Positions 35,118-44,319 of a DNA stretch of 64,000 nucleotides are shown piece after piece; position 1 is the stretch's first letter, and every line of letters starts with the position of its first letter. Both the position numbers and the translations under genes were made by a program. Where the stretch lies: contig CAVSRM010000017.1 in the NCBI GenBank assembly GCA_963730365.1, positions 1 through 64,000 of the forward strand. Direction: 5' to 3'. The notes under the pieces are model-generated. The model was not told the DNA's origin. It did no database searches and worked only from the letters and a program-made list of their open reading frames with translations. Source of the stretch: Fodinibacter sp963730365 (GTDB taxonomy: Bacteria > Actinomycetota > Actinomycetes > Actinomycetales > Dermatophilaceae).

Positions 35118-36152
35118 TCAGGGTCGACGGTTGTCGACGAGGACGCGCTCGAGGGTGCCGAACTCCTCGACGCAGCGTCCGGCGCCTCGCGCCACCGCCC
35201 GCAGGGGGTCCTCGGCGGCGTGCACCGGCACCCCCAGCTCGTGGCGCAGCCGCTCGTCGAGCCCCCGCAGCAGGGCCCCTCCCCCGGTGAGGGCGATGCC
35301 CCGGTCGACGACGTCGCCGGCGAGCTCGGGCGGGCACACGTCGAGGACCGAGCGCACCAGCTCGACGATCTGGACCACCGGGGTCTCGATGGCCCGCCGC
35401 ACCTCCTGCGAGCTGACCGAGATGGTCTTGGGGAGCCCCGTCACGAGGTCCCGCCCCCGGACCCGCTCGCTGATCTCCTTCGTGAGGGGAAAGGCCGACC
35501 CGGCCGCGACCTTGAGGTCCTCGGCGCTGCGCTCCCCGAGCAGCAGGGAGTACTCGCTCTTCACGTGGGCCACGAGGGCGTCGTCGATCTCGTCCCCGCC
35601 GATGCGCACGGTTCGGGAGGTGACGACCCCGCCGAGGCTGATGACCGCGACGTCTGTCGTGCCTCCCCCGACGTCGACCACCATCGAGGCCCGGGTCTCC
35701 TCGACCGGGAGCCCGGCTCCGATGGCCGCCGCCATCGTCTCCTCGATGACGTAGACCCGGCGCGCCCCGGACCGCAGGGTGGCATCCTCCAGGGCTCGTC
35801 GCTCCACGCTGGTGATGTCACTCGGCACGCACACGACCATCCGTGGGCGCACCAGCCTCGAGGGTGAGACCTGGTCGACGAACCACCGGATCATCCGCTC
35901 GGTGGTGTCGGCGTCGGAGATCACCCCGTCGCGCAGCGGCCGGACCGCCCGGACCGTCTCCGGCGTGCGCCCCAGCATCTCCTTGGCCCGGGTGCCGGCC
36001 GCCACGAGCTGGGAGGTTCCGGCGCGCACGGCCACGACCGACGGCTCGTCGAGGACGACACCGCGTCCGCGCTCGTAGATGACGGTGTTGGCTGTGCCGA
36101 GGTCGATCGCGAGGTCCCGCCCGCGGATCCACCCCGATGCCCAGCCGCTCAT
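35118..36152 (-). CDS. mreB: Actin-like cell-shape protein MreB
   Basis: 344 residues, actin fold. Phosphate-binding loops DLAIDLGTANTVIYERG and VVDVGGGTTDVAVISLGG, the adenosine-side LTGGGALLRGLDERL, and CVPSDITSVERRALEDAT are all present. It forms membrane-bound filaments that direct side-wall synthesis; the N-terminal WASGWIRG may be the membrane contact. It is the first gene of mreB-mreC-mreD-mrdA. The presence of the set predicts a rod or at least an elongating stage. Confidence 0.96.
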   Translation of the reverse strand: MSGWASGWIRGRDLAIDLGTANTVIYERGRGVVLDEPSVVAVRAGTSQLVAAGTRAKEMLGRTPETVRAVRPLRDGVISDADTTERMIRWFVDQVSPSRLVRPRMVVCVPSDITSVERRALEDATLRSGARRVYVIEETMAAAIGAGLPVEETRASMVVDVGGGTTDVAVISLGGVVTSRTVRIGGDEIDDALVAHVKSEYSLLLGERSAEDLKVAAGSAFPLTKEISERVRGRDLVTGLPKTISVSSQEVRRAIETPVVQIVELVRSVLDVCPPELAGDVVDRGIALTGGGALLRGLDERLRHELGVPVHAAEDPLRAVARGAGRCVEEFGTLERVLVDNRRP

Positions 36153-36368
36153 TCCCGCAGGCTAGGTCGAGACGGTCCGTGCGCCCGGGAGGCAACGCCG
36201 CGCCCGGCAAGGTCTCAGGGTCGATCAGTGGCTGGCGTGGTTCATGTGACGGTTGGGACCTGTGTGACACCGTCGTCTGGTTGTGCCGACCGGGTACTGC
36301 GCGCGCTGACGGCCACAACCCCGCACGAGCGGAGTCGCGGCGGGACCGGTGCTGCGCGGGTCAGCGCC

Positions 36369-36791
36369 TCAGAGCTCGGGGAACCAGATGCCGATCTCGC
36401 GCTCGGCGGACTCCGGGGAGTCCGAGCCGTGGACGATGTTCTTCTGCACCTTCTCGCCCCAGTCGCGACCGAGGTCGCCGCGGATGGTGCCGGGAAGCGC
36501 GGCCGTGGGGTCGGTGGCCCCGGCGAGGGCACGGAACCCCTCGATGCAGCGCTCGCCCTCGATGACGACGGCGGCGACCGGGCCGGAGGACATGAACGCC
36601 ACGAGGGGCTCGAAGAAGGGCTTCCCCTCGTGCTCGGCGTAGTGCGGGTGGAGGCGGTCGGTGTCAGGGGTCGTCACCGCGAGCGCCACGAGGCGGTATC
36701 CCTTCGCCTCGATGCGGCGCAGCACCTCCCCGGTGAGGCCGCGGGCGAAGCCGTCGGGCTTGACGAGGACGAGCGAGCGTTCGATGGTCAC
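36369..36791 (-). CDS. ndk: Nucleoside-diphosphate kinase
   Basis: 140 residues, standard length. It starts MTIERSLVLVKPDGFARGLTG with the family's KPD motif. The phosphorylated His lies in KNIVHGSDSPESAEREIG. It transfers phosphate from ATP to other NDPs. It follows the DUF4233 gene by 9 bases, an order common in actinobacteria (folC-DUF4233-ndk). Confidence 0.97.
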   Translation of the reverse strand: MTIERSLVLVKPDGFARGLTGEVLRRIEAKGYRLVALAVTTPDTDRLHPHYAEHEGKPFFEPLVAFMSSGPVAAVVIEGERCIEGFRALAGATDPTAALPGTIRGDLGRDWGEKVQKNIVHGSDSPESAEREIGIWFPEL

Positions 36792-36800
36792 GACGCCAGC

Positions 36801-37208
36801 CTAGTCACCGGCGGGCGCCGGGCTCGTCTCGGCCTCGCGCTGGGCCACGAGCTCGTCGACCTTGCGACCCTGCACGAGGAGCAGCACCCAGAGCGCCGAG
36901 AAGATGAGGGCCACCCCGACCATGGCGGGCACGAGCAGGGCGCTGGCCCAGGTCAGGGCCTGGACCAGCCAGCCGAGGGTCACCCCGTAGGGGCGGCGCA
37001 TCAGGCCGGCGACCAGGAGCGAGAGGGCCGCCAGGCCCAGGCCGACCCAGAGCAGCGTCGAGGCGTCGCCGGGCCGGTCGTCGGCGATCGCGTTGCCCCG
37101 CGCGACGAGCGCGAAGAAGGACAGGATGATCGACTGCCCGAAGAGCGCCATCGCCAGCATCCGGAAGGTGAACTTGCCCTGGACGCCGTAGACCGGGAGG
37201 CGTCTCAT
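36801..37208 (-). CDS. DUF4233 membrane protein
   Basis: 135 residues with four hydrophobic helices. FTFRMLAMALFGQSIILSFF is the conserved first segment, ending in a charged tail (QGRKVDELVAQREAE). This family is regularly placed between folC and ndk in actinobacteria; its function is not known. ATG 37208 overlaps the previous stop (ATGA), so the pair is coupled. Confidence 0.85.
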   Translation of the reverse strand: MRRLPVYGVQGKFTFRMLAMALFGQSIILSFFALVARGNAIADDRPGDASTLLWVGLGLAALSLLVAGLMRRPYGVTLGWLVQALTWASALLVPAMVGVALIFSALWVLLLVQGRKVDELVAQREAETSPAPAGD

Positions 37209-37474
37209 CCGCCGCGCTTCCAGCGGCGCGTCTCGACGGCGGCCTTTGACTCCGTGAGCCCCGCACCCGTGGCGGCGCGGTAGTGCTTGATGGCGCCGAT
37301 CAGCTCGCCGCGGTCCAGGGCCGCGTCGATGGTCTGCTGCACCTCGGTGGACAGCTCCTCGACCGGTGTGAAGGCCGTGCCCGTCGTCCCCCGGCTGGCT
37401 CGCACCGACGTGACGACCCACCACACCGCCGCGACGACGGCCAGGAGGAGGATCAACTTGAACAGCGGACTCAT
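37205..37474 (-). CDS. Membrane-anchored protein with ribosomal L7/L12 C-terminal-like domain
   Basis: 89 residues. LFKLILLLAVVAAVWWVVTS is a single membrane helix. The C-terminal half (RGELIGAIKHYRAATGAGLT and the following ESKAAVE) resembles the C-terminal domain of ribosomal protein L7/L12, which recruits translation GTPases. Such small proteins are seen in many actinobacteria without known role. A membrane-side factor contact is a guess. It is coupled to the DUF4233 gene. Confidence 0.75.
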   Translation of the reverse strand: MSPLFKLILLLAVVAAVWWVVTSVRASRGTTGTAFTPVEELSTEVQQTIDAALDRGELIGAIKHYRAATGAGLTESKAAVETRRWKRGG

Positions 37475-37564
37475 GGCCCAAGCGTAAGCCGGGTCGGCCC
37501 GGTGCCCTGCGCAGGACCTGCTCCCGCCCCGCGCGGCGGTGTCGCCGTCTGGTCTGATGGGCGG

Positions 37565-38188
37565 GTGACGTCGACCGGGCTCATCGACCCGCGCGCGCTG
37601 CGCCGGACGGTCCTCGTCGTGGCCGGACTCAACCTGGCGTACTTCTTCGTCGAGGTCACGGTGGCGCTGTCGATCGGCTCGGTGTCCCTCGTCGCCGACT
37701 CCGTGGACTTCCTCGAGGACACCGCGGTGAACCTCCTCATCGCGCTGGCGCTCGGATGGTCGCTGGCCAGGCGGGCCGTGGTCGGTCACGTCATGGCGCT
37801 CATCATCCTCGTGCCGGCCATCGCCGCAGCGTGGCAGGCGGTGAGCAAGGCCCTGGACCCGGTGGCCCCCGACGTCACCGCGCTCCTCGTCACCGCGGGC
37901 GGGGCAGCGATCGTCAACGGCGTGTGTGCGCTGCTCCTCATCCGCGTGCGCCACCACGGGGGGTCGCTCAGCGGGGCCGCCTACCTCTCCGCGCGCACCG
38001 ACGTGGCGGTCAACGTCGCCATCATCGTCATGGCGTTGGTCACCGCGTGGACCGGATCGGGCTGGCCGGACATCGCGCTCGGAGTCGTCATCGTGCTCGT
38101 CAGCACGCGGGCGGCCTGGGAGGTGTGGGAGCTGGCCGGCGAGGAGCGGCTCGCCGCGAGGGCGCTCGCCGGCGAGGACCTCGACTGA
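37565..38188 (+). CDS. Short cation-efflux (CDF-like) membrane protein
   Basis: 207 residues with five to six helices. SLVADSVDFLEDTAVNLLIA holds the D-x-x-x-D metal pair of cation diffusion facilitators. A second acidic site lies in YLSARTDVAVNVAIIVMALV. The C-terminal cytoplasmic metal domain of full-length CDF proteins (about 300 residues) is absent, so this is the short form. It would export a divalent metal such as zinc or cobalt; the ion cannot be told. GTG 37565 begins close to the first helix. It is the only rightward gene in this stretch. Confidence 0.8.
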   Translation: MTSTGLIDPRALRRTVLVVAGLNLAYFFVEVTVALSIGSVSLVADSVDFLEDTAVNLLIALALGWSLARRAVVGHVMALIILVPAIAAAWQAVSKALDPVAPDVTALLVTAGGAAIVNGVCALLLIRVRHHGGSLSGAAYLSARTDVAVNVAIIVMALVTAWTGSGWPDIALGVVIVLVSTRAAWEVWELAGEERLAARALAGEDLD

Positions 38189-38230
38189 GCGCCGGCCCGC
38201 TCGCCCTTCGGCCGGGGCGACATCGCCCGA

Positions 38231-38287
38231 GGTCAGACGGAGGGGGTCAGACGGAGGTGCTGACGACCGGGGTCAGACGGAGGTGGT
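38231..38287. repeat. Three short direct repeats at the folC 3' end
   Basis: GGTCAGACGGAGG occurs at 38,231, 38,245 and 38,271. The last covers the final codons and stop of folC, so the other two are extra copies of the gene's end placed downstream, probably by slippage. Confidence 0.7.
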
Positions 38288-39667
38288 GCCGAGCAGCATC
38301 CGCACCTCGGCCGCCGTCACGACCGAACCCGTCGCGAGGACGCCCCCGCTGAGGCCGCCGTCCGCGTCCGCCATCCCGGCGGCCCGGTCGAGGGCGTCGG
38401 GGAGGTCGTCGACGACGGTCACGCGGTCCTCGCCGAAGATCTCGGTGGCGATCTCCCCCAGCTGCCGGGGCGACATCGCCCGGGGCGACGTCGTCCGCGT
38501 GACGACGACCTCGTCGAGCACGGTCTCGAGCACCTCGAGGATGTCGGCCGCGTCCTTGTCCTTCATCACGGCGACCACCCCGACGACGCGGGCGAAGGTG
38601 AAGGACTCGGCCATGGCGTCGCGCAGGGCGCGAGCGCCGGCGGGGTTGTGGGCGGCGTCGACGAGCACGGTGGGGCTCCGGCGGACGATCTCGAGCCGGC
38701 CGGGGGCCTCCACCGTCTCCAGACCGGCCCGCAGCACGTCGAGGTCGACGGCTGTCTCACCCCCGCCCAGGAACGCCTCGACGGCGGCGACGGCAACGGC
38801 GGTGTTCCGGGCCTGGTGGGTGCCGTGGAGCGGCAGGACGAGGTCGGGGTACTCCGCCGCAAGGCCTCGAATCGAGATGAGCTGACCGCCCACGGCGACG
38901 TCGCGCTCGGTGAGGCCGAAGTCGGTGCCCTCGACGACGAGCCTCGCGCCCACCTCCGCGACGCGCTCGGCAACGATCTCCGAGACCTCGCCCTCGGGCT
39001 GGAGGGCCGACACGGTGATCGCACCGGCCTTGATGATGCCGGCCTTCTCGGTCGCGATCTCCTCGACGGTGTCGCCGAGGAAGTGGCGGTGGTCGATGTC
39101 GATCGGGGTGATGACGCTGACCGTGCCGTCGGCGACGTTCGTGGCGTCCCACGAGCCGCCCATCCCGACCTCGACGACGGCGACGTCGACCGGAAGGTCG
39201 GCGAACGCGGCATACGCGACGGCGACGAGCACCTCGAAGTACGTCATCGGCGGACCGCCGTCGAGGATGGAGCGGCCGTCGACGATCTCGACGAACGGGA
39301 TGACCTCGTCGTACGCCGCGAGGAAGCGCTCGGCGTCGATCGGGCGGCCCCCCAGGGCGATCCGCTCGAGCATCGAGTGCAGGTGGGGCGACGTGAAGCG
39401 CCCCGTCTTCAGGCCCAGCTCGCGCAGCAGCGCCTCGATGACGCGGGCCGTGCTGGTCTTGCCGTTCGTCCCCGTGACGTGGATGACGGGGAAGGTGTGC
39501 TGAGGATCGCCGAGAAGCTCCATGACGGCCCGGATCCGGTCGAGCGAGGGTTCCAGGTCGTGCTCGGGGGCGCGGGAGAGGATCGACTCCTCCACCGCCC
39601 TCATGAGGCGGGTCACCTCGAGCTGGTGCGCGGCGTCACGCTGGGCGGAATCGGGTGCGGGGCTCAC
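38273..39667 (-). CDS. folC: Folylpolyglutamate/dihydrofolate synthase
   Basis: 464 residues. The Mur-ligase-type ATP site is VIHVTGTNGKTSTARVIEAL. GRFTSPHLHSMLERI, the metal/folate region VAVVEVGMGGSWDATNV, DIDHRHFLGDTVEEIATEKA and the C-terminal VLVDAAHNPAGA are standard. It adds glutamate to dihydropteroate and/or folates in the cytosol. GTG 39667 (SPAPDSAQRDAAHQLEVTRL) gives the usual length. It is followed by the small membrane proteins and ndk. valS, which often precedes folC, is elsewhere in this window. Confidence 0.93.
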   Translation of the reverse strand: MSPAPDSAQRDAAHQLEVTRLMRAVEESILSRAPEHDLEPSLDRIRAVMELLGDPQHTFPVIHVTGTNGKTSTARVIEALLRELGLKTGRFTSPHLHSMLERIALGGRPIDAERFLAAYDEVIPFVEIVDGRSILDGGPPMTYFEVLVAVAYAAFADLPVDVAVVEVGMGGSWDATNVADGTVSVITPIDIDHRHFLGDTVEEIATEKAGIIKAGAITVSALQPEGEVSEIVAERVAEVGARLVVEGTDFGLTERDVAVGGQLISIRGLAAEYPDLVLPLHGTHQARNTAVAVAAVEAFLGGGETAVDLDVLRAGLETVEAPGRLEIVRRSPTVLVDAAHNPAGARALRDAMAESFTFARVVGVVAVMKDKDAADILEVLETVLDEVVVTRTTSPRAMSPRQLGEIATEIFGEDRVTVVDDLPDALDRAAGMADADGGLSGGVLATGSVVTAAEVRMLLGTTSV

Positions 39668-39743
39668 CGGTCCATCCTGCCGCACCGCGACCTCGACCAC
39701 GGACCGGCGCCGTGGCCGCATCCGGATGCAGCAGGCCCCCGGC

Positions 39744-40538
39744 TCAGCGCGGGGCGCGGCCCGACGCCCACCGGGCCGTGGCAGAGAGCTCGAAGCCACG
39801 GCTCCCGGGCCCCACGGAGCGCGTCAGGGCATCCAGCAGCGCGGCCCGCTGCTCGTCATCGAGGGAGGTGCAGTAGGAGCCCGCCGGCCCGATGCCGAGG
39901 AGGAAGCCGGACCAGAGCTCCTCGATGTCGCGATAGGTCGAGGACACCGTGAGCGTGCCCTCGACCACGTCGACGAGACCGGCCGACTCGAAGAGCTCCG
40001 CGATCTCCCCCTCCCGCCCGAAGCGCAGGGTTCGGGCCCCGGCGGGTGCGTCGGCATCGAGGGTGAGGGCCGCGTCCCAGAACAGGCGCAGCATCTCCAT
40101 CTCGTCGGCTGAGTCCCACGCGCAGGCGGCGACGATGCCGCCGGGACGGGTGACCCGGCTCAGTTCCGAGGCGGCCGCGAGGGGCTCGCCGAGGAAGTGC
40201 AGGACGAGCTGGGCGAGCACCACGTCGCGGCTACCGGCGTCGAACGGGAGGTCCTCTGCGCGGCCGACGCGCACGTCGACCCCCGGGTGGCGAGCCGCGC
40301 ACGCCGCCACGAACGGTGGCGAGGGGTCGACGGCTGAGACACCCGCGGCACCGAGGCGCTCGACGAGCTCTCCGGTCAGCGCTCCGGGGCCACACCCGAC
40401 ATCGAGGGCATGCTGCCCCGAGACGACCCCCGCGGCATCCGCGAACGGCGCGGCCAGGGCGCGGGAGTAGCGGCCCATGAACGCGTCGTAGGCCTCCCCC
40501 GACGTGTGGAACGACCGCGCGCCCTCGACCGGATCCAT
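39744..40538 (-). CDS. Class I SAM-dependent methyltransferase
   Basis: 264 residues. The SAM-binding motif HALDVGCGPGALTGELVERL is at about residue 43, the acidic ribose contact in VSAVDPSPPFVAACA follows, and VLAQLVLHFLGEPLAAASEL is motif II/III. It belongs to the ubiE/small-molecule methyltransferase superfamily; the substrate is not evident from sequence or neighbours. It lies between ileS and folC, separated from ileS by a terminator. Confidence 0.85.
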   Translation of the reverse strand: MDPVEGARSFHTSGEAYDAFMGRYSRALAAPFADAAGVVSGQHALDVGCGPGALTGELVERLGAAGVSAVDPSPPFVAACAARHPGVDVRVGRAEDLPFDAGSRDVVLAQLVLHFLGEPLAAASELSRVTRPGGIVAACAWDSADEMEMLRLFWDAALTLDADAPAGARTLRFGREGEIAELFESAGLVDVVEGTLTVSSTYRDIEELWSGFLLGIGPAGSYCTSLDDEQRAALLDALTRSVGPGSRGFELSATARWASGRAPR

Positions 40539-40656
40539 CGGCGCACCCCTCGTCGGGGTCGGCGCACCCGGGGGCGGGAGATCGCGATACCCGTGGCCGA
40601 CGAGCCGACCGTACTCCCCCGAGCCGTCGCCGGCGAGAGGCTGGACGTCCCGCCGG

Positions 40657-40699
40657 GACCTCGAAGGGGTCCCCCGTCCCCACCGGGCCCTTCGAGGTC
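40657..40699 (-). terminator. ileS terminator
   Basis: GACCTCGAAGGG pairs with CCCTTCGAGGTC about 20 bases after the ileS stop. Confidence 0.75.
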
Positions 40700-40720
40700 A
40701 CCCCGAAGAGCCCGGTGCGG

Positions 40721-43700
40721 TCAGCGGCGGGTGACCCGCAGCCGCACCGCCAGGCCCTCGCCCACCGACGCGTCCGCCACGGACGCGCCGTCATCGACCC
40801 TGTCGAGGTCGGAGCTGACGAGGACCTCCTCGGCCAGGGTCTCGCCCGCGACGAGGTCGCGGTGCGTCTCGAGCGCCCGCAGCACCGCCTCGGACCCGGA
40901 GACCTCGAGGGAGATCCGGTCGGAGACGTCCAGCCCGGCCTCGCGGCGGGCCTGCTGCACCGCGCGGACGAGGTCGCGCGCGGTGCCCTCGAGCTCCAGC
41001 TCGGGGGTGACGTTCGTGTCGAGGACGACGAAGCCGCCACCGGGAAGCATCGCCGTGGCGTGCGACCCGGCCTGTTCCGCGTCGACGACGGTCTCGACGA
41101 CGTACTCGCCCTCCACGAGCTGCAACCCGCCGGCGGTCACGGTGCCGTCCTCGGCCACCGCCCAGTCACCCGTCTTCGAGCCCCGGATCGCCGCCTGCAC
41201 CTCGCGGCCCAGGCGCGGGCCCGCCGCGCGAGCGTTGACCACGAGCCGCTGGCTGATGCCGAAGTCGGACCCGTGTGCCTCGGCGACGTCGAGGACCGTG
41301 ACGTGCTTGACGTTGAGCTCGTCGGCGACGATTCCCGCGAACGGGCGCAAGCCCTCGGGGTCCGAGGTGACGACGGTCAGGTCCGCCAGCGGGAGGCGCA
41401 CGCGCAGCCGCTCCGCCTTGCGCAGCGACGAGCCGGTCGAGCAGACCGTGCGCACCTGGTCCATGGCGGTCACGAGAGCGTCGTCGGAGGGCAGGTCCTC
41501 CACCGACGGCCAGTCCTCGAGGTGGACCGAGCGGCCGCCGGTCAACCCGCGCCAGACCTCCTCGGTGACGAGGGGAAGCAGGGGGGCCGACACCCGGGTG
41601 AGCACCTCGAGTGCCGTGTACAGGGTGTCGAAGGCCGACTCGGCTTCCGACGTGTCGCCGGAACCGCTGTCCCAGAACCGCTCTCGCGATCGCCGGATGT
41701 ACCAGTTCGTCATGACGTCGACGAACTGACGCACCGACTCGCACGCCCCGGGGACGTCGTAGTCGTCCATCTGGGCGGTCACCGTCTCGACGAGGCCCCT
41801 CAGCTTGGCGAGCAGGTACCGGTCGAGGGGGTCGGTGGACCCGGTGGACCACTGCGCGACGTAGCCCGACCCACCGTCCATCGCGTTGGCGTAGAGGGAG
41901 AAGAAGTACCAGCTGTTCCAGATCGGGATGAGGGCCTGGCGCACCCCCTCGCGGATGCCCTCCTCGGTCACGACGAGGTTGCTCCCGCGGAGGATGCCGC
42001 TCGACATGAGGAACCACCGCATCGCGTCGGCGCCGTCGCGGTCGAAGACCTGCGTGACGTCGGGGTAGTTCTTCAGCGACTTGCTCATCTTCTGGCCGTC
42101 GCTGCCGAGGACGATGCCGTGGCTGACGCACGAGGAGAACGCCGGGCGGTCGAACAGCGCCGTGGCAAGCACGTGCAGGGTGTAGAACCAGCCGCGGGTC
42201 TGCCCGATGTACTCCACGATGAAGTCGCCCGGGAAGTGGTGCTCGAACCACTCGGCGTTCTCGAAGGGATAGTGCACCTGGGCGAAGCTCATCGACCCGG
42301 AGTCGAACCACACGTCGAGCACGTCCTCCACGCGTCGCATCGTGGAGTTGCCCGTGGGGTCGTCGGGGTTCGGCCGGGTCAGCCGGTCGACGAACGGCCG
42401 GTGCAGGTCGGGCTCGCCGTGCTCGTTCAGCGGCAGCTGCCCGAAGTCACGCTCGAGCTCCTCGAAGGAGCCGTACACATCGACGCGGGGGTGTGCCGGG
42501 TCGTCGGACTTCCACACCGGGATCGGGCTGCCCCAGAAGCGGTTTCGTGAGATGGACCAGTCACGGGCGTTCTCGAGCCACTTGCCGAACTGCCCGTCCT
42601 TGACGTGCTCGGGCACCCAGGTGATCTCCTGGTTGAGCTCGACCATCCGGTCCTTGAACGCCGTCACCTCGACGAACCACGACGAGACCGCCATGTAGAT
42701 GAGGGGCTCACGGCAGCGCCAGCAGTGCGGGTAGGAGTGGTCGTAGGTCTCGCGGCGCAGCAGCACCGTGCCCGGCGTGACCGAGCCGTGGTCGCCGGCG
42801 CCGGCAGTGGAGGCCTTGAGGTGCTCGATGATGACGGCGTTGGCGTCGAAGACGTGCAGCCCCTCGTAGTCGGCGACCGGGAAGGTGAACCTGCCGTCGG
42901 CCCCGACCGGGACCACGGGTGCGATGCCGTGCTGGTCGGTGAGGAGCTTGTCCTCCTCACCGAAGGCGGGCGCGATGTGCACGATGCCGGTGCCGTCCTC
43001 GGTCGTCACGTAGTCGGCGGCGAGCACGACGTGCGAACGAGGGTGGCCGACGTAGTACGAGAACGGTGGGGTGTAGGACCGACCGACGAGGTCGGCACCG
43101 GTGAGCCGCTCCACGACCCGGTCGGCGACGTCCTCCCCGAGCTCACGGGCATGGGCCGCCAGCCGTGCCTCGGCCAGGACGTAGCGCTCGGTGCTACCCG
43201 AGAAGTCCGACTCCACGACGACGTAGTCGATGTCAGGACGCACGGCCATCGCGAGGTTGCTCGGCAGCGTCCACGGGGTGGTGGTCCAGACCAGGGCGAG
43301 CTCGCCGGTCTCGAGCCGGTAGCCGACCGTGACCGCGGGGTCCTGACGGTTCTTGTAGACCTCCTCGTCCATCCGCAGCTCGTGGTTCGACAGGGGCGTC
43401 TGGTCGTTCCAGCAGTACGGCAGGCAGCGGAACCCCTCATAGACCAGACCCTTGTCGTGGAGGGTCTTGAACGCCCACAGCACCGACTCCATGAAGGTCG
43501 GGTTCAGGGTCTTGTAGTCGTTGTCGAAGTCGACCCAGCGGGCCTGGCGCGTGACATAGTCCCGCCAGTCCCCGCTGTACTTCATCACCGACTCGCGGCA
43601 CTTGGCGTTGAAGGTCTCGATGCCGAGGTCGAGGATCTCCTCCTTGGTCTTGATCCCGAGCTGGCTCATCGCCTCGAGCTCCGCGGGCAGGCCGTGGGTG

Positions 43701-44011
43701 TCCCACCCGAAGCGCCGCTCCACCCGCCGACCACGCATGGTCTCGTAGCGCGGCACGATGTCCTTGACGTACCCGGTGAGCAGGTGGCCGTAGTGCGGCA
43801 ACCCGTTGGCGAAGGGCGGACCGTCGTAGAAGACGAACTCGTTCGCCCCGTCCTCGCCCGCAGGGCGGTTCTCGATCGATGCGGCGAAGGTGTCGTCACT
43901 CGCCCAGCGCGCGAGCACCGCTTCCTCGATCTGGGGGAAGCGCGGGCCGGACGGGACGCCGAACGAGGCGCCGGTGTGCTCACCGGTCGTGGAGACCTTC
44001 GGATACGTCAT
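40721..44011 (-). CDS. ileS: Isoleucyl-tRNA synthetase
   Basis: 1,096 residues, the long (type 2, eukaryote-like) form frequent in actinobacteria. The first ATP motif is DGPPFANGLPHYGHLLTG and the second is DGQKMSKSLKN. The editing (CP1) domain carries LVWTTTPWTLPSNLAMAV and GTGIVHIAPAFGEEDK. The C-terminal domain ends VGEGLAVRLRVTRR. The zinc-type YPHCWRCREPLIYMA is within CP1. ATG 44011 is preceded by AGGAG (44,023-44,019). A T-box leader controls it. Long-form enzymes of this kind are known to be less sensitive to mupirocin; this is family knowledge, not tested here. Confidence 0.97.
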   Translation of the reverse strand: MTYPKVSTTGEHTGASFGVPSGPRFPQIEEAVLARWASDDTFAASIENRPAGEDGANEFVFYDGPPFANGLPHYGHLLTGYVKDIVPRYETMRGRRVERRFGWDTHGLPAELEAMSQLGIKTKEEILDLGIETFNAKCRESVMKYSGDWRDYVTRQARWVDFDNDYKTLNPTFMESVLWAFKTLHDKGLVYEGFRCLPYCWNDQTPLSNHELRMDEEVYKNRQDPAVTVGYRLETGELALVWTTTPWTLPSNLAMAVRPDIDYVVVESDFSGSTERYVLAEARLAAHARELGEDVADRVVERLTGADLVGRSYTPPFSYYVGHPRSHVVLAADYVTTEDGTGIVHIAPAFGEEDKLLTDQHGIAPVVPVGADGRFTFPVADYEGLHVFDANAVIIEHLKASTAGAGDHGSVTPGTVLLRRETYDHSYPHCWRCREPLIYMAVSSWFVEVTAFKDRMVELNQEITWVPEHVKDGQFGKWLENARDWSISRNRFWGSPIPVWKSDDPAHPRVDVYGSFEELERDFGQLPLNEHGEPDLHRPFVDRLTRPNPDDPTGNSTMRRVEDVLDVWFDSGSMSFAQVHYPFENAEWFEHHFPGDFIVEYIGQTRGWFYTLHVLATALFDRPAFSSCVSHGIVLGSDGQKMSKSLKNYPDVTQVFDRDGADAMRWFLMSSGILRGSNLVVTEEGIREGVRQALIPIWNSWYFFSLYANAMDGGSGYVAQWSTGSTDPLDRYLLAKLRGLVETVTAQMDDYDVPGACESVRQFVDVMTNWYIRRSRERFWDSGSGDTSEAESAFDTLYTALEVLTRVSAPLLPLVTEEVWRGLTGGRSVHLEDWPSVEDLPSDDALVTAMDQVRTVCSTGSSLRKAERLRVRLPLADLTVVTSDPEGLRPFAGIVADELNVKHVTVLDVAEAHGSDFGISQRLVVNARAAGPRLGREVQAAIRGSKTGDWAVAEDGTVTAGGLQLVEGEYVVETVVDAEQAGSHATAMLPGGGFVVLDTNVTPELELEGTARDLVRAVQQARREAGLDVSDRISLEVSGSEAVLRALETHRDLVAGETLAEEVLVSSDLDRVDDGASVADASVGEGLAVRLRVTRR

Positions 44012-44029
44012 GGGTGCTGCTCCTGCGGT

Positions 44030-44260
44030 GGTCGGCTCGTCGAACTCGGGACGAGGACGAGGGTGACGACACGGCCTACCGAGGTAAGCCGGGTGCGCAC
44101 CTCCGCGGTACCACCTCGCTTGCCGCCCCTCCGTGGAGTGACGACCGCTCTTTGCACAAGGTCGTGACGTGACCATGACGTCCGGTTCTAGTGAGGAGGC
44201 CGAGTGACCGGTCTCCCGTTCTTCCGGAAGGCTCACCGCTGATGACGGCTCGAGCGCCAG
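44030..44260 (-). promoter_or_regulatory. ileS T-box riboswitch (translational, actinobacterial type)
   Basis: On the leftward strand GAGGTGGTACCGCGG (44,117-44,103) is a good match to the T-box core that pairs with the uncharged tRNA end. It lies about 100 bases before ileS. Upstream lies a compact stem region (GGTGA...TCACT, about 44,236-44,200), shorter than a Firmicutes stem I, as in the ultrashort stem I class. An AUC triplet at 44,243-44,241 is a possible Ile specifier, but I cannot prove the loop. No terminator precedes the gene, so control is probably by hiding the AGGAG ribosome site. Confidence 0.85.
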
Positions 44261-44319
44261 GACTGTGATTCTAGCCGCCTCCGCAGGTGGTTCCCGACCG
44301 GGTTTCCCACGCGGTACAG

